A DNA stretch of 64,000 nucleotides from Sipunculus nudus (Eukaryota; Annelida; Sipuncula; Golfingiida; Sipunculidae): positions 96,648,624-96,712,623 of the forward strand of contig CM049308.1 in NCBI GenBank assembly GCA_026874595.1. Reading direction: 5' to 3'. How positions within the stretch are numbered: position 1 is the first letter of the stretch; the number at the start of each line of letters is the position of its first letter. The notes beneath the pieces were generated by a model that ran no database searches, had not been told where the DNA came from, and saw only the letters and a list, made by a program, of their open reading frames with translations. The position numbers and the translations under genes are program-made. Below are positions 46,676 to 59,463 of this stretch, piece after piece.

Positions 46676-49302
46676 TTTTAGCTCAGCCGACTATAAGTCA
46701 TCTGAGCTATAGTCGTGGTCCATTGTCCGTCGTCCGTCCGTCTGTCCGTCCGTCCGTTTGTCCGTCCGTAGATGTGGCACGTTTTGAAACCGTAAGACCT
46801 AGGAATCCAAAATTCAGCATAATGTTAGATGTCCCCAAGATCTCCTACCAAGCCAAAAACTGGGTCTTTGCAACTTCGTTCCTTTGAGAAATTAAGGAAA
46901 AACCTCAATTTTTTATTAAAAACCTATTTTCACACTTTAGGACTGCCTAATATCAAAACCACTCATCTGTTTTTCCTCATATTTACCATAAATATTCCTC
47001 TATATAGTTCCTATGTACATACCAGAAATTATGTCTGTATTATTTAATTTAAAAAAGTTCTGGGCCCAAACATAATGCATTTTGAAAAAAATAAGGAAAG
47101 ATATTTGATCACTTAACACAAAAAATGTGAAAGCTGTGGACCTTTTTTCCAGTAATATAACTTTAATTAATCAAAATTAAATTGTATACCAAAAATTAGA
47201 TGAAAATCTTTTAAATTTTTTAAAATATTAATAAAAATAAAAAATTGGTACCTTAAATTTTGCCCAACTTTGACCATGGCACGTTTTTTTCCTGTAAGTA
47301 CTGTGGATTTAATTTTCACAGCATGTTTTTGTCAGCATTTCAACTGTTAACACCAAAAATTTGAAACCAGTTGATCAAAAACTGTAGATTTTAATCAAGT
47401 TTTCAAGCACCTTGTAACATATTGTTTACATCAAGCTAGTGTTATGCAGTTTGCAAAAGCTCAGCTCCCCAACTTCAGCTCTAAGTTCCTTAAATTCAGC
47501 ATACAGTTAGATGTCTCCAAAATCCCCTACCATGCCAAGAATTTGGTCACGAGGACTTAATACCTTCGAGATATTAATGAAAAACTTCATTTTTCCATTA
47601 AAAACCCATTGTTACACTTCAAGACTGCCTAATATCAAAACCACTGATCTGACTTTAATCATAAACAATATACATATTTTTCATTCTCTATGCACATCCC
47701 AGAATGATGTCAGTATTGCGTAATTGTTTTAAGTTATGGGCCCAAACATAATGCACTTTGTAAAAAATCAAGAAATATATTTACTCCCTTAACAAGGGCA
47801 TTGCTAGAGATTTTTTTGTCAGGGATGTAACATTATTTAATCAAGATTCAATTGAATACCCAAAATTAGTTCTGAATTTTTCAAATTTTATAAGTTATTA
47901 GTATAAATATAAAATTAGTATCTTAAATTTTGGCCAACTGTGACCATGGCACGTTTGTTTCCCGTGAGCACTGTTGATATAATTTTCATATCATGCACAC
48001 ATAAGGATTTCAGCTTTTTAGTTTAGAAAGCTGAAAGAAATTGGCCAAAAATTGTAGCTTTTATTAATGTTTTTTATGACACCCTGTCAGACTTTGGCTC
48101 TCTCCAGCCCCTCTTGAGTCACCTGTATGTTGACCTTGTTGACCTTTCATCAAATTATGCACGCTTGAGGCGAGGCATACAGGAATCCAGGCAGCTTATG
48201 GCCACCCACAGTTGATCCAGGTGTCCAACCCAACTCATCTAGTAGTTTTAACCAACAACATAACAATAAACAACAAATTAATAAATTTTTATTTGTTTTT
48301 AATAACAAATTAAAGAAAAATAGAAAAGGAATTTGTTAGTTTATAATAACAGGAAATTAACTTGCAGTTACTGATGATATAAGAATCTTGTATTGATGGG
48401 TAGAATGTCACATATTCCAAATAACACCATGCAGTCACCTATGGCATTTTTCAGTTCATTTTTAATGATAAAGAAGTAAATCATATTATTCATTACTAAT
48501 CATTAGGGATCATATGAAGGAAATTAATGATAGACAAAGATGCAGTTGATAATATTAATCTAGATTCCTACTGTGTCTAGTGTGTACATTGATGTGAAAT
48601 TAGTCCAAAATGAATTTTTTACAGTTATTTTTAATATAAATAAAAGCCATAAAACCAGGTACTTATGATCATTATTTAAATGTGTGAATTTTGTATATTC
48701 TGGATTCTCAACATCATTGTTTGGTGAAAATTGAATAAATACCAGACATGGTGCGAATACTTTGTAATTGTATTTAAATACAAATATGATTATGTACTCC
48801 ATTATAAAATTTCTTGCATAAAGAATGGGAATTCAGGTAAAAATGAAAGTATATGAATACTCGTGCAAATACTTTCAAAATGTATTCATGAATGCATTCA
48901 TGAATATATTCTTTAATATTATTTTAATAATCATATCAGTTATATTTCATTTTAAAAAATCATATGATTCTCTTATTATTTTTAATAAAAATTATATTTG
49001 GGACAATATTTGTTATTTTTTTTAATAAATAGTTAAACTCTTATATTATATGTTCTGCTTTTAAGTTATATGGCCAAGTCAAAATCTTTGTGACAATAGT
49101 TCTCCAATTGTTAATAAAATAAATGAAATCAATCCTCTTCCCTGTCTCCAAAGGTACTATCAAAATCATACATTAGCTAAACAACAACAACTCATAATAC
49201 AGCTTATATTCATTACCACACAAAACCAGCATGTGCCTCATTTCTAAATAATATTTTTTTATCATATATAACAGCTGAGTGTCATGACCCACAGGTCCCT
49301 TG
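46676..49302 (+). mobile_element. HINE-like copy C
   Basis: 2.6 kb, colinear with copies B and D. 5' hairpin at 46680-46710, 3' end CAGCTGAGTGTCATGACCCACAGG. Inside, ATGAATGCATTCATGAATATATTC (about 48889) forms a short palindrome shared with copies A and B. Confidence 0.75.
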
Positions 49303-50416
49303 TTATTGAATTTTTCTTGGATTTTTCAACTTTGGCCTTGTGAGCGGGATATCTCTAAAAGGATTCACAATAGGAATTTTATTTCTTTGGTGAAGCTGTA
49401 TATTGACAAAAATCTTGTTCATGTTCAAACATGGGTGACCTTGACCTACTTTTCAAGGTCACAGAGCTTATAATAGAATAAAACTTAGAAGCTTTTTTTT
49501 CAGGAAGCATTTGGTGGATTGTTATGAATCATGGTACATACCTCTCCATTTTAAATTTATAACTGAGATATGTACAGATATCAACCATTTGAGAACAGAT
49601 ATTTAGTACTTGTTACTGTTACCACCTCTAAACACTGTTCTTTTGGCTGAGGGCTTTTGTCAGCTTTTGCTGATATTCTAGTTAAATATTATCCTATACG
49701 CATTGTTGAATGAAGTGAAAATCTCATGTATATACACTATAATAATACAGAGATGTTGTAACTCCATGCCCCTCACCCACCCCACCACCACCAACACCAA
49801 GTCCTTGCATCTGCGGACTAGGGACAGTTATATTTCAACTGTATACATTTTATAAAATAAAAAATACATATATTTAATAATATATTTTATTAAAAATAGT
49901 TCCAATTGAGCAAATGTGTAAACTACTAAACTGTCAACAATATATCAAAAACCTACCAATGATCATAGTATTTATATACATTTTGTGTTCACAAACTGCT
50001 CACATGCTTCAATTTTAACATTAAGAAATGCGTTGTTTGGTCACAAAATATTATTTGCAACAATTTTTTACTCATCAATACAAACCAATCATGTCAACCA
50101 GCCATGGCCTATATTACTTTTTCCTCTTAGACTTTATCTCCATTTGATATTATTTTAGATTTTTACCTTCAAGGTCAACTTCAGCTGAGCACTGTGACCC
50201 ATGGGTCCCTTGTTTTTATTCTAAAAGTTAACAGAAAATGTAGTTTTCAGTGGGAAACTGTCTCCATAAGATTTGTATAAACATTTTGGCACGACTGCAG
50301 AATAACTCATGCACCTCTCTGAGGCACAACACTTCTGTGAACAGAAAACGTTTCTAGGTACAGCTGCTTGTATCTTAATTTTGCCACTTACTTTTAAATT
50401 ACATGAATCCTTAACG
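49303..50416. repeat. Repeat fragments incl. HINE-like 3' end
   Basis: 49829-50218 is the last 390 bp of the copy-A type and ends with the perfect palindrome GACCCATGGGTC and CCTTGTT. Before it, 49312-49690 is a fragment of another dispersed repeat (GTGACCTTGACC..., GCTGATATTCTAGTT). No gene. Confidence 0.6.
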
Positions 50417-50902
50417 TCATACCGTCCGTCCGTATAAACTCATAACCTGGTGGATACAGTGCGTGAGTGATCCTGCAGTTTCTCCAATATTTTTACATTC
50501 ATTTTGTGGTTCTGTCCTCGTGGCAAGAAATTTATAGCCCGGTATGTTTACCTTGATGACCTGGCCAGTGATGGTGTTGATATGGCGAACCAGAATGAGA
50601 CGCGGGGGCATTCAGGTTTTCGATTATATTTGACTGGATTCTACCGGTAGACGTACAAAAATTATAGGTTGATGTGAGGAACACATGAAAGACTTTTTAA
50701 ATGTACATTGCAAGGAAACAGTTCCGGAAGAAAGAAACAGAAATATGCATACCTCGTAAGTAGCAGAAGCGGACCCAACGGGACTCCATGCAGAGGGTCC
50801 GTATTCATTTTCAACTGCTGCAAACAAATTTTGAAGCCTGAAACCCTCGACACCACCCCAGCCCTGTTCCTGAAATTGGGACCTTGAATTAGGTTTTGTC
50901 AT
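50417..50902 (-). other. Possible coding exons, family uncertain
   Basis: Two minus-strand frames in non-repetitive sequence. In the first (50902-50627) the part EGFRLQNLFAAVENEYGPSAWSPVGSASATYE looks protein-like and ends at a fair splice donor (GAG|GTATGC, about 50755). The words AVENEYGPSAWSPV resemble the end of a fibronectin type III domain. In the second, PPRLILVRHINTITGQVIK ends at AAG|GTAAAC (about 50551). These could be neighbouring exons of a host gene on the minus strand. The alignment is weak and no start, acceptor or downstream exon is secure. I name no gene. Confidence 0.3.
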
Positions 50903-51269
50903 TAATCCTCCTGGGTTGAACTCTCCAATTCATAAAGCAAGAAACATGTGTTTTTCTCTTTTACTGACCACGCACGTGGGTCAAATCCCTAACTGAAAGC
51001 AAGCGTTATTCATATGAACAATAGTCCTTAGTGTTAGAGGTTAAGTGACCACGATGCACGCATTCCGGTGATTGCCGAAGGCAGTTCGGCTGTGCTCGGT
51101 AAAAAAACCCAGAAAAATCACTCAAAATTATATGTATATTAAAAATTATTTATTTTTATATCGCCTATGTCACCACAGGGATAATAACCTTTAAAATGAT
51201 GTATGGCATAATATTGTACACAGCGATTTTATAGAGAACACTGCGAACAAATGTTACCGGATTCATTTT

Positions 51270-52030
51270 ATAAGTATTAGATGGATTTCAAACTTGACTT
51301 GTATATGTCCCACTGGAAAAGCAAGACCTGAATTGATTTTGGGGTCATGAGGTCTAAGGTCGAGGTCACAGGACACATCTTTAAAAAGATGTGGATGCAT
51401 TTTCAGCCAAACATTTCATCTCAGATCTTTTATCTTGCACATATAGTTCACCTGCCAAGAGAGGAGGTTCCCACCTAATTTTGAGGTCACAAGGTCAAAG
51501 GTGAAGGTCACAGGAGCCATCTGTCCAAAAATTAGTTTCTGGATGATATTTCCTGCTTTTATTGATATATGGATTTCAAACTTGACTTGTATATGTCCCA
51601 TTGGAAAAGCAAGACCCGAATTGATTTTGGGGTCATGAGGTCAAAGGTCGAGGTCACAGGACACATCTTTAAAAAGATTGTGGATGCATTTTCAGCCAAA
51701 CATTTCATCTCAGACATTTCATCTTGCACATACAGTTCCCCTGCCAATAGAGGAAGACGCCTGTCAATTGTGTGGTCACTAGGTCAAGGGTGAAGGTCAC
51801 AGGAGCCATCTGTCCAAAAATTAGTTCCCAAGATGATAATTCAAGCTTGGATTAATATATAGATTTCAAACCTGACTTATATATGGCCCATCAATAAATC
51901 TATACCTCTAATACCTCTACCTCTATATATAAAAGTGGATGATCAGTATAAATTTTGGGGTCACAAAGTCAAAGGTCAAGGCCACAGGAGCCATCTGTCA
52001 AAAAATTAGTTTCTGGATGATAATTCCCTT
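51270..52030 (+). repeat. 290-bp tandem array, second site
   Basis: Three units marked by GATTTCAAACTTGACTTGTATATG at about 51283, 51571 and a variant near 51862. Each carries GGGGTCATGAGGTC, AGGTCAAAGGTC or close variants, CATCTTTAAAAAGAT and CATTTTCAGCCAAACA. Same unit as 38350-39217. Confidence 0.85.
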
Positions 52031-53458
52031 CGCTAAGAGAGTGACCTTGACCTTGAATAGGTCCATTTCTGCTGAAAATTACACAAACTCTTAAATATCT
52101 CAAAATCGTTTGGATGGATTGGTCCCAGAATCAAGGTGACAGAAGATCTTGGATAGCCTTGTGATGTGCCAAAAGGTCAAGGTCAACATCTTCAAAAGCT
52201 TGTGGATTGATAGATGGAAGAAACAATAATTGCTTGCCAAGTGTCAGTATATGCTGCTAAAAATGGTGGCCTATTCTTAAAGGGGGGGGGGCTGTACTAT
52301 GTCTGGGGATACTCTGGCAGGTGCCAAGAAATGTCTAGTTTAAATATGTGCACATGCAAATCTGATGTATAAACGATGAATTCAAACAAAAACAAAGCAT
52401 TGTAATGTTCTTTATTGAGTGTATATTACCACCATACGGACATGATCACAATACTCATGGCATCCAGTTTGACTGACGTAATAAAGCTGATTGCCATAAA
52501 TTATCCTTGGCAGCCCTGAGGACGCTGAAAAAACTTTTACCCGTATATAAGACGACCCCCCTTCTTTTCCATATATTTAAGGATAAAACATATTGTCCTG
52601 TAAACAAGCAAATACAGTAGTTTTATTTCATTCCTATTACAAATACACAGACACTCAAGTTCACAATTGTATGCAGTAGAAAAAAGACCCAATTAAAACA
52701 AATATACTAATTCATAAGACAGATAAAAAAATATTAGCACAAGATGTGAAAACGTGGAATATGCCCATCAGTCCCCAATAAACAAAATGCGACTTGAATA
52801 TAAATTTTAGATACTCCTTTAAATTATTTATCATCTTATCCCTTTAGATAAAAGTATCTAACTTTCAACAAGAAAAATAAATACCTACCTTACACTTTAT
52901 GGAAGAAACAGAATTATTTGAAAATATGAGATAATAGTCTACATTTTACAAGAAATCACCTACTAATGGTAGTCAAGGTCATTCGTCACGTGCAAAAACA
53001 ACTTCAATTGACAGCTGCTAATTCGATGATATGATAACACACTAAAAACACAGTTAAAACAAAGATGGCTACTTATGCAGGGACACATCATATCTGGTCG
53101 ATCCTTTTGAAGAGAATAAAAAGATGTGAAACATAAACTGGGGATTTACTGCCAAATTCTTAATTGTCATATTAGATTGTCACTTCCATATGTAGTTTTC
53201 TAGGAAATTATTGAAAAATATAACCTTTTAAGCAAATAATCTACAAAAAATAGTTGGACAGCAGGTGCCGAAACAGACTATAGCCCACAACTTAACAGGT
53301 CATGTTTGTAAGCTGGGTATCATGACTTATGGATCACCTTTTTTTTTCTTTTTTTTTTTTATTTGTCTGAACTTGATAATGCTGTGATCCAGTAGGCACT
53401 GGCTGGCCACTAACAAGCCAAAGAAAACTATGTTTATCTTTTTAATTTGTCATTACAG
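52031..53458 (+). other. Unassigned; probable 5' intron of the AKT-like gene
   Basis: No coding sequence recognised. It ends in a T-rich run and CATTACAG, a good splice acceptor (AG at 53457-53458). A diverged HINE-like 3' end (AGCTGGGTATCATGAC) lies at about 53314-53345. Confidence 0.4.
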
Positions 53459-53534
53459 CCCAGTTGACTCCCCGGGATGAGTGGGGGAGAGGACGATATC
53501 AAAACAGTGAAGGAGGGATGGCTGTGGAAAAGAG
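53459..53534 (+). CDS. AKT: First coding exon of an AKT-like kinase
   Basis: A 76-base exon between an acceptor (TTAATTTGTCATTACAG) and a donor (AGAG|GTCAGT). It has 18 bases of 5' untranslated sequence, then ATG at 53477 and 19 codons plus one base: MSGGEDDIKTVKEGWLWKR and the first base of Gly. This is the start of a PH domain, and VKEGWLxKRG is the opening of AKT (protein kinase B), where the domain binds PIP3 at the plasma membrane in insulin/PI3K signalling. From memory, the human AKT1 first coding exon also ends after the first base of the Gly in HKRG (phase 1); the same phase here supports the call. The donor has C at +3, which is weak. No following exon is seen to 64000, so the first coding intron would exceed 10 kb. 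Another PH-domain protein is the alternative. Confidence 0.65.
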
Positions 53535-53541
53535 GTCAGTG

Positions 53542-54535
53542 TCTGTTCGTCTTGTACATCTGTTCATTTTACTCACTGATTGTACTGTTTGTCAAGTCCA
53601 TCTATATATTTTACTCACAGTGTTTGTCCTGTTTTTCTTGTCAATCTGTTCATATAACTCACTGCATTTGTACAGTTTGTCTTGTCCATCTGTTCATTTT
53701 ACTCACTGTGTTTGTCCTGTATGTCATGTCCATCTGTTCATTTTACTCACTATTTTGTACTGTTTGTCTCGTCTGTCTGTTAATTTTACTCAGCATTTGT
53801 ACAGATTGTCTTGTCCATCTGTTCATTTTACTCACTGTGTTTGAACTGTTTGTCTTGTCCATCTGTTCATTTTACTCACTAAGATTGTACTGTTTGTCTT
53901 GTCCATCTGTTCATTTTACTCTAAGTGTTTGTACTGTTTTTCTCTTAAATCTGTTAATTTTTACTCACAGTGTTTGTACAGTTTGTCTTGTCTACTGTTC
54001 ATACCCAATATGTTTGTACTGTTTGTCTTGTCCATCTGCTCATGTTTCTCACTGTATTTGGACTGTTTGTGTTGTCCATCTATTCATTTTACTCACTATG
54101 TTTGTACTGTTTGTTTTGTCCTTCTTTTCATTTCACTTAGTTTTTGAACTGTATGTGTTGTCCATATGTTCATTTTATTCACTGTTTGTACTGTTTGTCT
54201 TGTCCATCTGTTCAATTTACTCACATTTTTTGTACTGTTTGTGTTGTCCAGCTGTTCATTTTACTCGTATTTTTCGTACTGATTTTGTTGTCCAACTGCT
54301 CATGTTACTCACTGTGTTTGGACTGTTTGTGTTGTCCATCTGTTAATTTTACTCACTGTGTTTGTACTGTTTATATGGTCCGGCTGTTCTTTAACTCACA
54401 GTGTTTTTACTGTTCATGTGGTCTAGCTGTTCATTTGAATCACTTTGTTTGTACTGTTTCTGTTGTCCAGTTGTTCCTTTTACTCACTGAGTTTGTACTG
54501 TTTGTGTTTACCAGCTGTTCATTTTCAGGGACTGT
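53542..54535 (+). repeat. 44-bp minisatellite, about 22 units
   Basis: Degenerate units of about 44 bp containing TTTGTACTGTTTGTCTTGTCC, then ATCTGTTCATTTTACTCACT. The unit is T-rich and lacks stops, and 44 is not a multiple of three, so overlapping long frames (up to 289 codons) appear in several phases. The array starts eight bases after the AKT-like exon. Related blocks lie at 55495-55745 and 61905-62100. Confidence 0.9.
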
Positions 54536-57210
54536 AGATCTGTAAAATGTTCTCAAAAGTCATGAAAATGTCTTGATTTTACATTTTCTTACTATGAAAA
54601 AATGTTTGGTACCAGCTTGATTATATTTATCAAAGATTTAACATACATGATATACGAAAATCACCCAAATAAGACTACACATGGGCATTGCTCCCCTTAT
54701 TCCTGTTCCAGATTTGGTTGACATCCCCTCTTCCCTGTCTTGGCGGTAAATCCCCCAATTACTGACATGCCATTCTTGAGAATACTTTCATAAAAATATG
54801 CCAAGGCAATCTTCATTCAGTTAAACATGCATTCAAGATACAAAATTTCAAGACTTGCATGTTGTTCTTAGGACACCAAGTGAACCAAATTCTAAACCTT
54901 TCTCTAGTGGAGTATTCACTGCAATGGCTAGGTTTGTGCAAATGCAGGTTCACACCACAGGGGAAAAGCTTAAAATGGTACGTGTGAGAGGAATGAAAAT
55001 GGTTGGTATTTCCCTGTTATTTGCAATACAAAATATATCACTTCAGCCTATGAGTGAAAGATGTTAATTCTTAAATAAAAAGGCTCTTTTTCAGGGATGA
55101 AAGACTCATGTATTGAAAATTGCAAATTAAAAAATATGCTGTCATTTTCGGAAAGGTATAAATAACAATTTTGTTTTTATAGTTTTTACAATTTTAGCAT
55201 TGTTATATTCAGGAAGAGATTCCACCTTTCTCATGTTTTGTGAACCTAGGGAGTTTTAATGCCTAATTCTGGGCCTTCTGTTGCATAGCAAATTTATAAT
55301 GTTCATACTCCAAGCAAAAGTGTATCGTGTAAGTTCATTACTGGACAAAAACAGATTTATACTTGTAAGAAAATCTTATCAAAATTACAAATGAGGCTTC
55401 ATGTATGCATGTGTAACATTTCTTAGCCTGTGCATTCCATATGGTTTGGCAGGAAACTTTTGCTGCCTTCATCTTTATTCACTGATTTGGCCTGTACTAG
55501 TACTATTTGTGTTCAAATGTGTTGTCCAGCATTTGTTTGTACTGTTTATAGGGTCCAGCAGTTCATTTTACTCACTGTCTTTGTACTGTTTATAGGGTTC
55601 AGCTGTTCATTTTACTCACTGTGATCATACTGTTTATTGGGTTCAGCTGTTTATTTTACTCACTGTGTTTGCAATGTTTATATGGTCCAGCTGTTCATTT
55701 TAAGGACTGTGTTAATACTGTTTATAGGCATTAGCTGTTCATTTAACCAAAAGAGCCTAAAACCTATATTTGTTTAAATTTTTCAATTAAAAATCTATAA
55801 AACTACCGAATTGACTGGGATGACGCAGTTACAAGGCTTTGCTGGGCTTCTGGAAGGTTTCAGGTATAAGTAATGCATAATTTCCTGTTGGCTAGCATCA
55901 TGCAGTCTTCAAAGAGCCCGTATAGGTGTCTGGAGCATGAGACCAAGTTTGTATGGCACATAGTTTCTTTGGCCAAGGTATTTCATTATCAGGACCCTTT
56001 GGGTTTCCTAATGAGTGCCCTGCTACCTGGTATGATGTAATAGGGCCTCCAGCATGCCTCTAATAAGGCAGGGTATCAGAGGGGGAAACCATGCTTGATT
56101 ACACCAGTTAATTACAATTTATCAGGGTGATGGGGTTATGAGACCATATGGTCATAAGTCCTACTACTGTGTCTAGTAGATAATCATGTGAACTACCAAA
56201 CATGTCTAGGATGATGCCATCAAAGCCCTTGCCCTGAAAACTGTTATGGAGTCAAAATTTTTACTCAGTGATGCAGTCAGGGCCCCTGACCTTGACATGT
56301 GGGTTTCTCAGGCCTTTAGGTTGAAAATGGCCAATTTTATGGCCAATTTTATGAAAATGATTATGAATACTCTGTGGTTTGCAACATATTCACTGCAATA
56401 TATTTTGGCATTTTTCAGTTTCATACTAATTATAATGTTTCTTGAGGGTTCTATTTTCACAATCTCATCATACAGTTAACAGAGCATTTCCATCATTATA
56501 CAGACAATAAGTATGTGCACAAAATCTTAAAATTTGACAAGGGATGACCTAGCTAAAGAAATAAACAAATAATGGAGATTCTTGTTCATTATCAGATAAT
56601 GTAAAAGTTATTATCATATTTTTAGTTTATGACTAGCATAATAGATATGTTATAATTTATACAATAAATCTTTAGCTTTCTGCCATTCGAGGCTACAGGC
56701 ATACAAAACATGTACATGTACATGATATGTTCATGAGACTACAGTGTAAAGGACTGTTCATCAGTGCAAATGGAGCAACCTCTCAAATTTGGGAAAACCT
56801 CTTTCATATTTAACACAAAGCCAATCAAAGTATCTGATTTTAAGCTTACAGTATGAGTATTCTTTTATAAATTGGCAGTAATGGAGTTGGGAGACCTCAG
56901 AACATGGTCTTGGGCTACAAGGTAAACCTGTAAGAGAACTGTGTTCATATGGAAAACCTGAAGTAGTGTTGTATTCATTTGCTGCTTTTTGTGTATCATG
57001 GTTTATTTGTTTAGTTTGAATAAAGCGTTCCTCACTTTTAATTTGTTGAGCATATTTCTTTAATGCATTTAGCTGTGTTACAATAAAATATAGTTAAACT
57101 GCAAGTCATAATTGAGGGCAAAAAAGGTTTTAGGCAGTTAAAGGCAGTTTTAGGCAGGTTATAACCAATTTTAGGTAGTTCAAGGCAGGTTTTAGGCTGT
57201 GCCCTGCTAA
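54536..57210 (+). other. Intron-like sequence with minisatellite outlier
   Basis: No exon recognised. About six 44-bp units (TTTATAGGGTYCAGCTGTTC variant) occupy 55495-55745. The rest is AT-rich with short chance ORFs. A GGCAGTTTTAGGCAG repeat lies at 57130-57200. Confidence 0.5.
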
Positions 57211-59055
57211 AAACTGGTTATGGGCCCAAACATAATGGACTTTGTAAAAAATCAGGAAAGATATTTGGTCACTTAAGAGAAAAAGTGTTAAAGCTAGTGA
57301 CTTTTTTTCAGTAATACAACTTTAATTAATCAAAATTTAATTGTATACCAAAAATTGGATCAAAATCTGTTAAATTTTTTTAAATATTGGCAAAAATATA
57401 AAATTGGTACCTTAAATTTTGCCCAAGTTTGACCATGGCACGTTTTGTTCTTGCAAGAACATTTGATTTACTTTTCACAGTCGGTATATATATAGATTTC
57501 ATCTGTTAAATATTGAAACTTTAAAGTAAAAGCTTAAAAATTATTCTGGTTATTGAAGTTTTTCTGAGGCTCTAATGTATTTACAGTTTGAACCTCCAGA
57601 CCAGCCATGTCTGGTCCCTACAACCTTGCCTTGGTAAACTTATTAGTGATTCAACACTGCTGTCACAAATGTAGAATCACGTGGCAACCCTGACCTCCCT
57701 CTCCCCCCCCCCCCCCCACCAGATATGTTGCATTAGTTACATTCTTTTATTGCATTGCTGTTTTCGATCCAATGTATACAACTTTTCCTGAATCAAGTGT
57801 TATTTTTAGATATTTATTATTTTGCAAATTTAGAATATATATATTTTAAGAAAAATTAATACATCTGTGTATATCATGTGCTGTTGCCTGAGCAGATTAA
57901 CTATAAATGTTGATGCAATTAAGAATTGTTAATCAACCTAAATTTTCAAATATAATTGATATATACTGTAAATTTATAGTAAAATTTAGCCTGCCTCAGT
58001 AGAAAGGGAATTAAAGTGATTTGCTTTGTTTTACTATCTCTCTGTCTGTTTTTAAATATTCAATAATTATTAATAAAACTTTTTTACCTGTAAGCACTTT
58101 TGGATTAAATTTTGTATCCTGAATGTTTACGCAAAGGTGTTATAACTTTCCGCCCTGCCACTGAGTATTTTTGGGACAATATTCTTTTGGCAACTGCATA
58201 AAATTTATTTCTGGTAAATAAAAAAAACATATACAGAGGTACAAAGGTGTTTTTAAACTCTTATCCTCTCCCCCCCCCCCTTTCCAATCAGGTCCTTCCA
58301 CCTGAGGGATGGAAACATTATGTTTGTATGAATTTAAAAACAATGGATTTAATTGGATAGTCTAAACATCTGAACTGTCAACAGCTTATCAAAAAGCCAA
58401 CAAATGATCATGGTAATAGTATAGATCTCATATTCACAAACTGGTATAGTCTTAGTTGGTCACAAAATCTTATTTAAGAATGTTCAAAAGTTGGTGCGCT
58501 GGAATGTTAATTAATCACCTCCCTCCCTCCCCCCCCCTTTTATGTGCTTAAATAATATATTTCAGAATACTTATAAAATATCAGTTACATTATAACATTC
58601 ATGTTCCAGATGGGCCAAATAGGGAAATGTTCAGGTGTATTATTAAATAGTTTAATACCACAATTTTCATGCATTACACATTACAATATATACTTATCAG
58701 ATATAGTGTATGCTCATTTTCTTCTCTGTAGATACTTTTTGAGACATTCTGATTCCTCTCTCATCAGCAACAACTGCTTCCCAAAATATATCAGTGTATT
58801 TTTATATTTGCAAATCTCCACTTCCTTCCTCTGCAATTTACAACATCTGGTCATTCCCAATGCAATATTTTAGACACACAGTCTTGTACATATTTGAAAT
58901 ACTGATACTTCTTTTTTACTATTCCGCTAAACTACATAATTAATACAAAAAATTACATCTGTCAAAATGAAATCTTACAGACCTACATACAACAATGGTG
59001 ATACAATTATATCTGTCACATTCAGCTGAGCACCGTGACCCATGGGTCCCTTGTG
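57211..59055 (+). mobile_element. 5'-truncated HINE-like copy F
   Basis: Begins within the family (GTTATGGGCCCAAACATAATG) and runs to the standard 3' end CAGCTGAGCACCGTGACCCATGGG, closing CCTTGTG. Matches the A-type interior at about 34924-36395. Contains C runs at 57703-57717 and 58270-58280. No gene. Confidence 0.65.
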
Positions 59056-59463
59056 TTGTATACAAGACTATTAGCACCATCTACAATTGTTTCATGCATC
59101 TGTGGACATAGCCCAAGAGTGATTTGAGGTATGGTTTTAAGTACAAGACTGGTGGCACCACCTACAATAATTTTTGCACACAGTACAAGTCCTTGCTTAT
59201 TTCTCAGGAGTGATTTTACATATCAGCCTGAAATTTTGCATGTCCATACATCTTCAGTGGCTTTCTTGTACACAAGACTGGTGGCTCCACACAATCATTT
59301 TGTTTTAGGTGCACCCATGCCAGTATTTCAGCAGTGACGTTTTTGTTATTGGTGCTTGGACTTGGGTTAAAAATGTTTAGTACTTGCATTGTACTTATAC
59401 ATGTCACAAATGAACTTGAAAAGTAACAGTCCAACAAGGAAGCTATATACCTGATGTATATCC

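Noticed and set aside
36188-49025. Recurrent short ORFs shared by repeat copies (for example those beginning MGIQVKMK or MSPKSPTMPRIW)
   Set aside because: They recur because the HINE-like copies are similar. Frames are broken differently between copies and nothing resembles a known protein.
53464-54545. Long overlapping frames (289, 133, 126 and 82 codons) rich in Cys, Leu, Phe and Ser
   Set aside because: They are translations of a stop-free 44-bp minisatellite in several phases. The first 19 codons are the AKT-like exon, which splices out before the array.
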